From JAEYKI01 sp036679405 (lineage in GTDB: Bacteria; Bacillota; Clostridia; Christensenellales; Christensenellaceae), in contig JAVBVZ010000033.1 of NCBI GenBank assembly GCA_036679405.1, positions 13,053 to 77,052 on the forward strand: a stretch of DNA of 64,000 bases, in the 5' to 3' direction. The first letter of the stretch is position 1. Every line of letters begins with the position of its first letter. Position numbers and translations under genes: made by a program. Positions 1-8,052 of this stretch are shown here, in pieces. The notes beneath the pieces are model-generated. The model saw nothing but the letters and a program-made list of their open reading frames with translations. It did no database searches and was not told the origin of the DNA.

Positions 1-2
1 TG

Positions 3-818
3 ACGGAGAATAAGGCGAGTTGCAGCGGAGAAGCAAACGAACTTTGCTATACATACTGGCGGGACGACAAAATCTGTGACAACTGTATTTCGGTCCGCGC
101 ATACCTTCAGAATAAGTGTTATATAAAATTGGAGCAGTCCGCAGAAACAATCATGATGGTAACGGCGCTGCCTGTAGAAAATTCGGAAAAACCCATGGTG
201 ATCGAACTTTTAAAAAATGCGACCGACAGCATGATGATCGGAACGGGAGACTATGCAAAAGGACATCTGATGCGGCGCTTTGTAACGGAGATCAACGAGC
301 TGGTTGTCCGTGACGAACTGACCGGCCAGTATAACAGGAGGTATGTCAATGAGAGGCTGCCTGCGGATATTGTGCGGGCTACGCTGGAAAAAGAGCCTCT
401 GTCCGTCATCTTTGTTGATGTGGATAATTTAAAAAATATCAACGACTGCTACGGGCACGTTTGCGGTGACCAGGCAATCACAAAAGTTATGGAGAAACTG
501 CTTTGCTGTATCCGGTCGGATACGGACTGGGCTGCCCGCTATGGAGGCGATGAGTTTTTTATCTGCCTGAACCGTACGGGAAAGAAGGCGGCCTGCCATG
601 TTGCCGAAAGAATCAGGAAAGACGTGGAGGAAATCGTTATTTTTAAAGACGGGAAATCTGTTAAGACAACGGTTTCCCTGGGCGTATATACGATGGAAGC
701 GGAGCGTGGCGAGATGCTTACGGCAGATGAAGTGATTGCCCTTGCGGACAGGCGGATGTATGAGGCAAAGAAAAACGGAAGAAACCACGCGTTCGCCGGC
801 CCGGACGGACTAAAATAA
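3..818 (+). CDS. GGDEF diguanylate cyclase, 5'-truncated by window edge
   Basis: The reading frame is open to the left edge, so the N-terminus lies outside the window; 271 residues are visible. The C-terminal half is a GGDEF domain: it opens with RDELTG near visible residue 103, has the metal-binding FVDVDNLK segment, and carries an intact GGDEF signature near residue 181, so it should make cyclic di-GMP from GTP in the cytoplasm. No product-inhibition RxxD site sits at the usual spacing; the Arg is one residue off. The visible N-terminus has four cysteines (about 7, 15, 25 and 28, the last two as CDNC) beside a Tyr/Trp-rich stretch. This looks like the end of a PAS-like sensory domain with a possible metal or redox site; that is inference. 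It stands alone and ends at a terminator. Confidence 0.85.
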   Translation, partial: TENKASCSGEANELCYTYWRDDKICDNCISVRAYLQNKCYIKLEQSAETIMMVTALPVENSEKPMVIELLKNATDSMMIGTGDYAKGHLMRRFVTEINELVVRDELTGQYNRRYVNERLPADIVRATLEKEPLSVIFVDVDNLKNINDCYGHVCGDQAITKVMEKLLCCIRSDTDWAARYGGDEFFICLNRTGKKAACHVAERIRKDVEEIVIFKDGKSVKTTVSLGVYTMEAERGEMLTADEVIALADRRMYEAKKNGRNHAFAGPDGLK

Positions 819-901
819 CGTTTGTCTTCAGGCGTCGGGCGCGCTTCTCGCCTAAAAGCGCTCACTTTTTAAAATGTACGTTTAATCAAAAATAAGTGCG
901 G

Positions 902-934
902 GCGGTATCCGGTTGAACGGTTACCGCTCTTTTT
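902..934 (+). terminator. Intrinsic terminator of the GGDEF gene
   Basis: An outer stem GCGGTA/TACCGC and inner stem CCG/CGG are separated by single T mismatches, with a six-base loop, followed by TCTTTTT. It points rightward and its 3' arm overlaps the last codons of the convergent HAD phosphatase gene. A second, weaker GCGCTT/AAGCGC hairpin lies just upstream at about 841-862. Confidence 0.75.
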
Positions 935-1916
935 GAGTGGTTTGATCTTTTAGCTGCATGGCTTTCAGAAAACGGTCATATTCCGGGTTTGTTCCCTCTG
1001 AATTATCCAGCGCTTTCAGCAGATCCAGGTACACGTTTGAAGCTGCAGCCTCCTGAAAATTTTTCTGAAAATAATCTTCAAGAATTTCATAAGAAGCGGT
1101 TTTATGAATGATAGCTTTTACCAAATTATCAAGCGGAGACTCTTTGGAATAGTCGGCAGGTACAAAATACCGGATCCGGCTTTCTTTAATAAGGCTGTAA
1201 ACTTTATCTTTATCCTGTGTCTGCGGATTGTACACGCCTATGGAATGTCCTCCGTTGCTGTTCACCAGTTTCATGCATGGTATATCCGTATCGCTGTCAC
1301 CAATGTAGATCATATTCCTGAAAGGGATTCTTAATTTTTCCGGAGGGAAATACGCATTGACTCCGGGATCGTTTATGTCCAGGACTCCTTTTTCAATTCT
1401 GAATAAAAACTGTGTTTTATTTGTATAATTGATGGCCTGAGCCGGCCACTTTGCAACGCCTTTTTTGTTAAAGTAAAAAGAACTGGCGTATATTTTTTTA
1501 AATTCATGGTTTTGAGCCATCGCGGTGCCTTCAATCATTTCTTTAAGCCCGGAAGAAATGATATAGTGCTCTATAACGATGCCCCTTTTATTTCCGTATT
1601 CGCGGATCCGGCCGAACCAGTCGGTGACGCCGCTGAACAATTGAACCCTGGCGCCATACTCGGCAAGGGATTTTTTGTTCAAAATCAAATTGCCCTCGGC
1701 TTCCCGGACCATCTTGTACATGTAAGCTAAATTTTGGTCCATGTCGTTTTCGCGGGCAAGACGGTTGGAATCGTCCCAAAATTTTTGCACGTCGTAACCA
1801 ACATCCTGTATATATCCCTGTGCCTGCATATCGTCCGGGGTAAGCGTTTTGTCAAAATCATAGCAGATGGCGATCACAGGATTTCTTTCAGTTTGTGTGC
1901 GTTGGTAGTTCTGCAT
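921..1916 (-). CDS. HAD-superfamily phosphatase
   Basis: This 331-residue cytoplasmic protein has HAD motif I as DFDKTLT (Asp20 and Asp22, nucleophile and acid/base) and a motif IV GDSDTD near residue 207, with a phosphoserine-phosphatase-like layout. It should hydrolyse a phosphate ester; the substrate cannot be read from the sequence. AGGAG about 11 bases upstream supports the start. It lies 57 bp after the stop of the XdhC/CoxI gene on the same strand, so it may be the last gene of the yqeC-yqeB operon. A role in nucleotide dephosphorylation would fit the context but is unproven. Confidence 0.8.
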   Translation of the reverse strand: MQNYQRTQTERNPVIAICYDFDKTLTPDDMQAQGYIQDVGYDVQKFWDDSNRLARENDMDQNLAYMYKMVREAEGNLILNKKSLAEYGARVQLFSGVTDWFGRIREYGNKRGIVIEHYIISSGLKEMIEGTAMAQNHEFKKIYASSFYFNKKGVAKWPAQAINYTNKTQFLFRIEKGVLDINDPGVNAYFPPEKLRIPFRNMIYIGDSDTDIPCMKLVNSNGGHSIGVYNPQTQDKDKVYSLIKESRIRYFVPADYSKESPLDNLVKAIIHKTASYEILEDYFQKNFQEAAASNVYLDLLKALDNSEGTNPEYDRFLKAMQLKDQTTQKER

Positions 1917-1973
1917 GAATAATCGACTCCTTTGATAAGCGTGGGAAAGGATTTAAGCTGCCCTTTGCGCCGG

Positions 1974-2750
1974 TTAAAGTTTCATATGCCGCAGCGAACC
2001 GTTGTTTTTGATCAAAATGATCTCGCTTAAAATGCTCAGGGCTACTTCTGCGGGTGCGCCGCCGCCCAGCGCAATACCGACCGGTGCGTAAACAGCGGCC
2101 AGGTCTTCTTTTTTCATCCCTTTCTGAATCAGGTTTTGCATCATGGTAGAAACTTTGCGGCGGCTTCCGATCACGCCTAAGTACTTTGGGTGTTTGGGGG
2201 CGATGTTGGCAAGGGCAAGTTCGTCAAATTTATGGCCCTGCGTAGCAATCACTACATAATCGGATGAGCGGAGGGCCAGTTTCTCGGTTTCGTCCGCAAC
2301 GCTGCCGCAAATGCGCTGTTTTGCCAGCGGGTAGCGCTCTTTGGAGACGATTTCCAAACGGTCGTCAATGACCGTGATATCAAACCCCAGAATATCCGCC
2401 ATTTTATAAAGAGCGTGGTTCACGTGGCCGGCTCCTATCAGGATCAGCCGCGCTGCCGGTGCATATATTTTTACAAAGTATTCCGCGCTGCCGCCGCATT
2501 CCATGCCCAGGTCGGCTTTTAGATCATAAGAGAAAGAAAGGCTCTCTTTTTTGGAAATGCATTTTTTGGCGTCTTCAATGGCACGGTGCTCAAGCGCGCC
2601 GCCGCCCACCGTACCGCCGATGTTGCCCGTTTCATCCACCAGCATCTCGGCGCCGGGCGCGGCCGGCGTGGATCCGTCCGCCACTGTTATGGACACCAGT
2701 GCGACCGTTTTATTCTGTGCAATCAGGTCGGGGATCTTTTCTATCAGCAT
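1974..2750 (-). CDS. XdhC/CoxI-family molybdenum hydroxylase maturation factor
   Basis: The 258-residue protein has the two-part build of the XdhC/CoxI family. The N-terminal half contains the conserved GGTVGGG and MECGG segments. The C-terminal Rossmann domain begins with LIGAGHVN near residue 103, and a conserved GSRRK and a Gly/Ala-rich GIALGGGAPAE segment follow. Family members bind molybdenum cofactor, have it sulfurated and insert it into xanthine dehydrogenase-type enzymes. A good AGGAG lies seven bases before the ATG. The gene is 14 bp behind yqeB in a yqeC-yqeB-xdhC-type order typical of selenium-dependent molybdenum hydroxylase systems. It must not be confused with the iron-sulfur subunit also called XdhC in E. 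coli. Confidence 0.9.
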   Translation of the reverse strand: MLIEKIPDLIAQNKTVALVSITVADGSTPAAPGAEMLVDETGNIGGTVGGGALEHRAIEDAKKCISKKESLSFSYDLKADLGMECGGSAEYFVKIYAPAARLILIGAGHVNHALYKMADILGFDITVIDDRLEIVSKERYPLAKQRICGSVADETEKLALRSSDYVVIATQGHKFDELALANIAPKHPKYLGVIGSRRKVSTMMQNLIQKGMKKEDLAAVYAPVGIALGGGAPAEVALSILSEIILIKNNGSLRHMKL

Positions 2751-2764
2751 GATTTGACTCCTTT

Positions 2765-3556
2765 TTATTTTTGTGAAAGCATTTTTATGGCCAGCAATAC
2801 GCCAAAGCCAATCAAACGCGCCTTGTCTGAAATCGTATAACAGTGTGAAGGATTGTCGCGCGGGTCGACATCCGCGGTCTTAAAACCTTCGGTAACATGA
2901 TAACCGTCCCGGATAAGGCCGCGCAGTGTGCCGGATATCCGGGCAGTGACGGCTTCGCCATCCACAGTCGCAATTGTCTCCCCGGCTTCTACGTGATCTC
3001 CGATCTGCCGGATGTTTTGAATAATGCCTTCCCGGGGCGCATATATGACCCGTTCCATGGCATAGCCGTTTACTACGCCCGGAATACCTGAATTAGGCTC
3101 GGCCGCCCCTTTAAGGATCACCCGTCCCAGCATGTGCCCGCGTTTGGTTTCTACTACCGCGTGAACATCGCTTCCTGCAGTGAATCCCGGGCCGACACCG
3201 ATCACCATGGGGGCCATATCAATGGTCGTTCCTATGTTTTTTTTTGCAATGGTGGCGTCTACAACAATGCCCGGCCGAAGACTCGCAATGATCTTTGCGT
3301 CCCGGTCGATCACAACAGGTATACGGCCGGCGGCGAGCACAGAAGGGATAGTGGCAGGCGTACTCCGTTCGGCCGTCACATTTTCTACGGTATAGGTGTT
3401 TTCATATACCGCTTCGCACAATGAAACCGTTCGTCGGATGGAGGAGGGGTTTTTAAGTTCGGCGGCGACAACGTCATACCCGAAATTTTTCAGCGCGTAT
3501 AGGATGCCGGTCGCAAGGTCGCCCGCACCGCGCACGACCACCAGATTGCTATTCAT
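2765..3556 (-). CDS. yqeB: YqeB/EF2563-family selenium-dependent molybdenum hydroxylase protein
   Basis: It is recognised as the YqeB/EF2563 family from the N-terminal VVRGAGDLATG dinucleotide-binding-like motif and the middle region with a biotinyl/lipoyl-like turn (IRQIGDHVEAGETIATVDGEAV). The family occurs with selenium-dependent molybdenum hydroxylases and is thought to help build or insert the selenium-containing cofactor; its reaction is not known. I chose the ATG at 3556, with AGGGG nine bases upstream, giving 263 residues, rather than an upstream in-frame ATG at 3580. The start overlaps the end of yqeC by 8 bp, implying coupled translation. Confidence 0.9.
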   Translation of the reverse strand: MNSNLVVVRGAGDLATGILYALKNFGYDVVAAELKNPSSIRRTVSLCEAVYENTYTVENVTAERSTPATIPSVLAAGRIPVVIDRDAKIIASLRPGIVVDATIAKKNIGTTIDMAPMVIGVGPGFTAGSDVHAVVETKRGHMLGRVILKGAAEPNSGIPGVVNGYAMERVIYAPREGIIQNIRQIGDHVEAGETIATVDGEAVTARISGTLRGLIRDGYHVTEGFKTADVDPRDNPSHCYTISDKARLIGFGVLLAIKMLSQK

Positions 3557-4262
3557 TTGTGTTTCCCCTTTCCGAAACAATATAATTTTTTATAAAAGCG
3601 TCCGTCCAGTGCATTTTTTCGGATGCCGGGATAACGGGAACGCCGGATTGCTCAGACAGTATTCGCGCTGTTTCCTGCGGGTTTTTATGCAAGTCCGCTT
3701 TGTTCAGAATAACGGTTTTCCGGGCGCCCTTTGGTGCGCGTGCAAAGAGGCCGTCCGGGCTTTGGATCAACAAAAGCAGATGCTTTAACGTAACCGGTTC
3801 ACCGGGAGCCGCTCCGGTTATATGAAAAAAAAGATCGCTCCGGTGTATGGTTTCTTCGTTTGCCAAACCTCCCAGGCTGTCCAGCCCAATTACGCCGATG
3901 ATCAGCCCGGTGTGGGAGGGATAAACCGGCTCCCATTCCGCGGGGGCCTTTAAGGGGCGGCCCTTTGCGCCGTCTGCCTCTGCCAGGATAAAGTCAAAGT
4001 ATTTTTTTGCATCGATATCGTCGACTTCTTTGCCGGAAAAACCGCAGAGTTTTCCGGCGGCCGCATATTCTTTGGCGGCGGCAGTCAGGGGGGCCAAAGG
4101 CCGGACGGACTGTGCGTCGCCTACCGTAAGCGGGAGGCCTGCCGGTGGATATATATGGGTGGTGGTGGTCAGCAGTACTTTTTGCCCCATGTGCACGAGC
4201 GTCGTGCCCAAACGCAGGGATACCGTCGTTTTTCCGCCGGCACCTATGACTGAAATAATCAT
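3549..4262 (-). CDS. yqeC: YqeC selenium cofactor biosynthesis protein
   Basis: The 237-residue protein starts with a P-loop-like VIGAGGKTT and continues with TTTTHIYPP and the acidic ILAEADGAKG motif, the usual YqeC signatures. It is a small cytoplasmic NTPase-like protein found almost only beside yqeB and selenium-dependent molybdenum hydroxylases, and is inferred to act in making the labile selenium-containing molybdenum cofactor. It is the first gene of a leftward operon with yqeB and the XdhC/CoxI factor. An AT-rich TATAAT lies just upstream on this strand near 4275-4280 but without a convincing -35 box, so I do not list a promoter. Confidence 0.88.
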   Translation of the reverse strand: MIISVIGAGGKTTVSLRLGTTLVHMGQKVLLTTTTHIYPPAGLPLTVGDAQSVRPLAPLTAAAKEYAAAGKLCGFSGKEVDDIDAKKYFDFILAEADGAKGRPLKAPAEWEPVYPSHTGLIIGVIGLDSLGGLANEETIHRSDLFFHITGAAPGEPVTLKHLLLLIQSPDGLFARAPKGARKTVILNKADLHKNPQETARILSEQSGVPVIPASEKMHWTDAFIKNYIVSERGNTNE

Positions 4263-4416
4263 GCCATTGCCTTTTTCATTATAATATACAGCTTTTTCTA
4301 AATACTATTTTAGATGATTTGCCCCCCTTTTACAACACAATTCAAAAACAGGCGCAGCGCGCCGGGCGCATATGCAAAAAAACGCTTTACAAAAAGGATA
4401 GAGCCCCCTTAATCTA

Positions 4417-4445
4417 TTGACAAACGGTCCCGCAAGTGATATATT
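4417..4445 (+). promoter_or_regulatory. Sigma-A promoter of the ygeY purine operon
   Basis: A perfect TTGACA (4417-4422) is separated by 17 bases from TATATT (4440-4445), facing ygeY. The predicted start of transcription is about 4452, leaving a leader of about 220 nt before the ygeY ATG. It is the best promoter match in the divergent gap and the only obvious source for the ten-gene rightward operon. Confidence 0.75.
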
Positions 4446-4461
4446 TTGAACATAAAAAATA

Positions 4462-4476
4462 TTTTGGTGACCAAAA
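4462..4476. promoter_or_regulatory. Perfect 7-1-7 palindrome, candidate operator
   Basis: TTTTGGT, a central G, then ACCAAAA form an exact inverted repeat about 10 bases after the predicted transcription start of the ygeY operon. Its position suits a repressor roadblock or an mRNA 5' hairpin. The binding protein is unknown; the YheO-type regulator at 20179 and the ModE-like protein at 19111 are the local candidates. Confidence 0.5.
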
Positions 4477-4486
4477 ATTATTTTTA

Positions 4487-4643
4487 AGCATCGGATGGGC
4501 GGACAGGAAGGTTTTCTTTAAAAAACGAAAAGCCGGAATGCTGAAAAGCGCTTTTGGGAAAGGTATATAGATTCGTTTTTACAAAGCTGTAAAGCACAGG
4601 CAGATATTGATGGTAGTTGAGGGCAATGTTTGATTGCCTTTTT
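4487..4643 (+). promoter_or_regulatory. Structured mRNA leader, candidate attenuator or riboswitch
   Basis: Between promoter and ygeY no protein is encoded, but the leader can fold. AGCAT (4487-4491) pairs with ATGCT (4538-4542), closed further by CGG/CCG and enclosing an AT-rich hairpin, and a self-complementary AAAAGCGCTTTT lies at 4544-4555. An intrinsic terminator ends the leader at 4622-4643. A stretch near 4600-4610 (GGCAGATATTG) can pair partly with the terminator 3' arm as a possible anti-terminator. I could not match it to the purine, Moco, guanidine/PRPP or xanthine riboswitch consensus patterns I know. Confidence 0.45.
4622..4643 (+). terminator. Leader terminator directly upstream of ygeY
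   Basis: GGCAAT and ATTGCC form a six-pair stem around a five-base loop, followed by five Ts, ending only about 8 bases before the AAAAGGAG ribosome binding site of ygeY. No gene precedes it on this strand, so it can only act on the leader transcript: a premature-termination switch. Confidence 0.65.
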
Positions 4644-4670
4644 AAATTTAAAAAAGGAGAGTCGTTAAAA

Positions 4671-5870
4671 ATGGATTTTGATTTAATAAAGAAGGCAGCG
4701 AAGGATTATGAAGCTGATATGAGCCGGTTTTTGCGGGACCTCATCGCTATTCCCGGGGAAAGCGCCGGGGAAGGAGGCGTAATCGAGAGGATCCGCAGTG
4801 AAATGGAAAAGGTTGGATTTGATAAGGTCGAAGTAGATCCAATGGGGAACATCCTCGGCACAATGGGCAGCGGGGAAAAGATTATTGCATTTGACGCGCA
4901 TATCGACACAGTGAGTATAGGCAACGCAGACAACTGGACCTTTGATCCCTATGAGGGGTATGAAACCGAAACCGAAATCGGCGGCCGGGGCGCTTCCGAT
5001 CAGCTTGGGGGCATTGTCAGCGCAGTCTACGGTGCGAAAATCATGAAAGATTTGGGTCTGTTGGCAGGCTATCGTGTATTGGTGACCGGAACCGTGCAGG
5101 AAGAAGACTGCGACGGGCTTTGCTGGCAGTACATTATCAGTGAAGATAAAATCAGGCCTGAGTTCGTAGTGATTACGGAAGCGACCGACGGAAGCATATA
5201 CCGCGGCCAGCGCGGACGGATGGAGATCCGGATAGACGTACAGGGGATATCCTGCCACGGATCGGCGCCCGAAAGGGGAGACAATGCGATTTATAAAATG
5301 GCAGAAATCATCCTTGAGGTACGGGATCTGAACGGGCGGCTGCGCACGGATGAATTTTTGGGGAAGGGAACGCTTGCCGTTTCAGAGATCTTTTTCACAT
5401 CGCCCTCCCGCTGCGCGGTTGCAGACAGCTGCGCGGTCTCGATCGACCGGCGGCTGACCGACGGAGAAACCTATGAAACGGCGCTCGAAGAGATCCGCCT
5501 GCTGCCTTCGGTAAAGAAGCATTGCGCCAAGGTCTCAATGTATAAATATGACCGGCCTTCCTATACCGGCCTGGTGTATCCGACCGACTGCTATTTCCCA
5601 ACCTGGGTTTCAGCGGATGATGCGGCGGCGACACGTACGGTGGTAGATGCTTACCGTAGCCTGTATGGAGAACCCAAAGTGGACAAATGGACATTTTCAA
5701 CCAACGGCGTTTCCATTATGGGAAGGTTCAATATTCCGTGTATCGGGTTTGGGCCGGGGAAAGAAGCGCAGGCGCATGCACCCAATGAAAAGACATGGAA
5801 AGAAGATCTGGTGCGCTGTGCGGCGGTTTATGCGGCACTGCCCGGAAGCTATAAAAAATACGACAAATAA
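4671..5870 (+). CDS. ygeY: YgeY-type M20 family hydrolase
   Basis: The 399-residue cytoplasmic protein is an M20 metallohydrolase. It has the metal-site HIDTVSIG near residue 83, the Asp of GRGASDQLGG, the catalytic QEED, and a late AQAHAPNE histidine. It matches the YgeY selenium-metabolism-linked hydrolases (403 residues in E. coli), thought to cleave an amide or ureido intermediate late in anaerobic purine breakdown, upstream of 2,3-diaminopropionate. The ATG at 4671 has AAAAGGAG 10 bases before it; an in-frame upstream extension to 4617 would run through the leader terminator, so I reject it. It is first in the operon ygeY-ygeW-yqeA-ssnA-ygfK-xdh-hyuA-PLP-ygeX. Confidence 0.92.
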   Translation: MDFDLIKKAAKDYEADMSRFLRDLIAIPGESAGEGGVIERIRSEMEKVGFDKVEVDPMGNILGTMGSGEKIIAFDAHIDTVSIGNADNWTFDPYEGYETETEIGGRGASDQLGGIVSAVYGAKIMKDLGLLAGYRVLVTGTVQEEDCDGLCWQYIISEDKIRPEFVVITEATDGSIYRGQRGRMEIRIDVQGISCHGSAPERGDNAIYKMAEIILEVRDLNGRLRTDEFLGKGTLAVSEIFFTSPSRCAVADSCAVSIDRRLTDGETYETALEEIRLLPSVKKHCAKVSMYKYDRPSYTGLVYPTDCYFPTWVSADDAAATRTVVDAYRSLYGEPKVDKWTFSTNGVSIMGRFNIPCIGFGPGKEAQAHAPNEKTWKEDLVRCAAVYAALPGSYKKYDK

Positions 5871-5900
5871 AACATAAATTTATTTTAAAGGGGATAGTAG

Positions 5901-7094
5901 ATGAGCACGTTTGAACAACTGGTACACAAAATACACGGATATGATTTGCATAAAATGTACGGAAATGATTTTTTTCTTACCTGGGAAAAAACCGAAGACG
6001 AAATCGAAGGCGTATTTGCGGTTGCGGATGCGCTTCGGGCGCTTCGGGAAAAAAATATTTCCACCCGTATATTTGACAGCGGGCTTGCAATCTCTCTGTT
6101 TCGGGATAATTCCACACGTACGCGTTTCAGCTTTGCCTCGGCCTGCAATCTGCTGGGTCTGACCGTGCAGGATCTGGATGAAGGAAAGTCGCAGATTGCA
6201 CATGGAGAAACGGTGCGTGAAACAGCGAATATGATTGCGTTTATGGCCGACATTGTCGGCATCCGTGACGACATGTATATCGGGAAAGGCAACAAGTATA
6301 TGCGGGATTTCGCCGGGTATGTGAACGAAGGGTATGAGGACGGGGTGCTGGAACAGCGGCCGACCCTGGTGAATCTTCAGTGTGACATCGACCATCCCAC
6401 CCAGACCATGGCGGATATGCTGCATGTGATTCATCATTTTGGAGGCGTAGAGAACCTTAAGGGAAAAAAGGTCGCAATGTCCTGGGCGTATTCGCCCTCT
6501 TATGGAAAGCCTCTGTCCGTTCCACAGGGCGTCATCGGTCTGATGACGCGTTTTGGAATGGACGTTACTCTTGCGCATCCAGAAGGGTATGAGATCATGG
6601 CGGGTGTGGAAGACGTGGCGAAAAGCAATGCGGAAAAATCCGGCGGCAGTTTTAATAAAACATACAGCATGAAAGAAGCGTTTGACGGCGCGGATATCGT
6701 ATATCCCAAGAGCTGGGCGCCGTATGCAGCCATGGAAAAACGGACCGAGCTCTACGGAAACGGGGACACCCGGGGCATCCATGATCTGGAAGAAGAACTT
6801 TTGGCGCATAATGCGCATTACAGGGACTGGGAATGCACAGAAGATATGATGAAGCGGACCCGGGACGGCAAGGCGCTGTATCTGCATTGCCTGCCTGCCG
6901 ATATCACGGGGGTTTCCTGTGAGCAGGGAGAGGTTGCGGCCAGCGTCTTCGACCGTTACAGGGTCCCGCTTTATAAGCAGGCCGGATTCAAACCGTATAT
7001 TATTGCAGCCATGATTTTTTTGTCAAAGATAAAGCATCCGGACATGAAGCTCCGCGAACTTTTGGACAAAGGTTCGCCAAGATGGGACGGATAA
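5901..7094 (+). CDS. ygeW: YgeW knotted carbamoyltransferase
   Basis: This 397-residue protein belongs to the aspartate/ornithine carbamoyltransferase superfamily. Its carbamoyl-phosphate loop FRDNSTRTR lies near residue 67, a DHPTQTMAD segment follows, and HCLPAD is near residue 327. Overall it matches YgeW, the knotted transcarbamylase always found with ygeX, ygeY and yqeA. In this pathway it likely works in the phosphorolytic direction, taking a carbamoyl group from a ureido intermediate (oxamate or ureido-type) to give carbamoyl phosphate. A GGGG-type ribosome binding site precedes the ATG, 30 bp after ygeY. Confidence 0.92.
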   Translation: MSTFEQLVHKIHGYDLHKMYGNDFFLTWEKTEDEIEGVFAVADALRALREKNISTRIFDSGLAISLFRDNSTRTRFSFASACNLLGLTVQDLDEGKSQIAHGETVRETANMIAFMADIVGIRDDMYIGKGNKYMRDFAGYVNEGYEDGVLEQRPTLVNLQCDIDHPTQTMADMLHVIHHFGGVENLKGKKVAMSWAYSPSYGKPLSVPQGVIGLMTRFGMDVTLAHPEGYEIMAGVEDVAKSNAEKSGGSFNKTYSMKEAFDGADIVYPKSWAPYAAMEKRTELYGNGDTRGIHDLEEELLAHNAHYRDWECTEDMMKRTRDGKALYLHCLPADITGVSCEQGEVAASVFDRYRVPLYKQAGFKPYIIAAMIFLSKIKHPDMKLRELLDKGSPRWDG

Positions 7095-7096
7095 AA

Positions 7097-8029
7097 ATGG
7101 GAAAAAAACGTATGGTGATCGCTCTGGGGGGCAATGCCCTGGGTGAAACGCTGCACGAACAAATGGCCGCCATCCAAAAGACCAGCCGCTATATCGTTGC
7201 GCTGCTAAAGGAAGGGCATGAAATCGTTCTGACACATGGAAACGGACCGCAGGTCGGGCTGATGCTGGACTGTCTGGACAGCTACAGGATCAACCACAAT
7301 ATCGATGCGTTTCCCCTTTCGGTCTGCGTAAGCATCACCCAGGGGTACATCGGGTACGACCTGCAAAATGTGATGCGTGAAGAAATACTGAATCAGGATC
7401 TCAGCATACCCGTGGCGACAGTGGTTACCCAGGTTGTGGTGGATGAGGATGATCCGGCTTTTCTGGAGCCGACCAAGCCTATCGGCCATTATGTATCCGA
7501 AGAATATGCCCGGGAGAGAATGGCCGAAGGCGAAACTTTCCGGGATTTCGGAGACAAAGGATTCCGGCAGGTTGTGGCCTCTCCCAGGCCGCAGCATATT
7601 GTGGAAATAAAGACCATCAATACGCTGCTCGGCGCGGGGCAGCTGGTTATTGCCTGCGGCGGCGGAGGGATCCCGGTGATCCGCCGGGGAAACCATTTAA
7701 AAGGAGCGGTGGCGGTGATCGACAAAGATTTGACCAGCGCGCTGCTGGCAAGCATGCTTCAGGCCGACTATCTGGTGATCCTAACGGCGGTGGAAAAGGT
7801 TTTTCTGAATTACGGAAAAGAAAACGAGCAGGCGCTGGGCAGAATGAATATCGAAGAGGCGGAGGCCTATATCCGTGCGGGGCATTTCGGAAAAGGATCC
7901 ATGCTTCCAAAGGTGGAGGCCGGCATTTGGGTGGCCAGGCAAAATCCCGCTTGTAAAACCATCATTACTTCCATTGAAAAATTATCCGAAGGATTCAAAG
8001 GAATCACGGGAACCGTCATAGAACATTGA
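7097..8029 (+). CDS. yqeA: Carbamate kinase YqeA
   Basis: A 310-residue carbamate kinase: VIALGGNALG at the N-terminus, THGNGPQVG near residue 47, CGGGGIPVI and VIDKDLTSALLA, and LTAVEKVFLNYGKEN. It transfers phosphate from carbamoyl phosphate to ADP, giving ATP, CO2 and ammonia, and would be the energy-yielding step after YgeW. I chose the ATG at 7097 because the protein then starts as E. coli YqeA does. An in-frame ATG at 7082 inside the end of ygeW (adding five residues) is possible, and neither has a strong ribosome binding site, which suggests translational coupling. Confidence 0.92.
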   Translation: MGKKRMVIALGGNALGETLHEQMAAIQKTSRYIVALLKEGHEIVLTHGNGPQVGLMLDCLDSYRINHNIDAFPLSVCVSITQGYIGYDLQNVMREEILNQDLSIPVATVVTQVVVDEDDPAFLEPTKPIGHYVSEEYARERMAEGETFRDFGDKGFRQVVASPRPQHIVEIKTINTLLGAGQLVIACGGGGIPVIRRGNHLKGAVAVIDKDLTSALLASMLQADYLVILTAVEKVFLNYGKENEQALGRMNIEEAEAYIRAGHFGKGSMLPKVEAGIWVARQNPACKTIITSIEKLSEGFKGITGTVIEH

Positions 8030-8052
8030 AAGAGGCAAGGGGGGGCTTACGT

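Noticed and set aside
4452..4643. Guanine/adenine or Moco riboswitch in the ygeY leader
   Set aside because: The conserved core bases of those classes are not found; only a general attenuator call is supported.
4617..4670. Longer N-terminus for ygeY
   Set aside because: The extension would run through the leader terminator and the ribosome binding site; the ATG at 4671 gives the family length.
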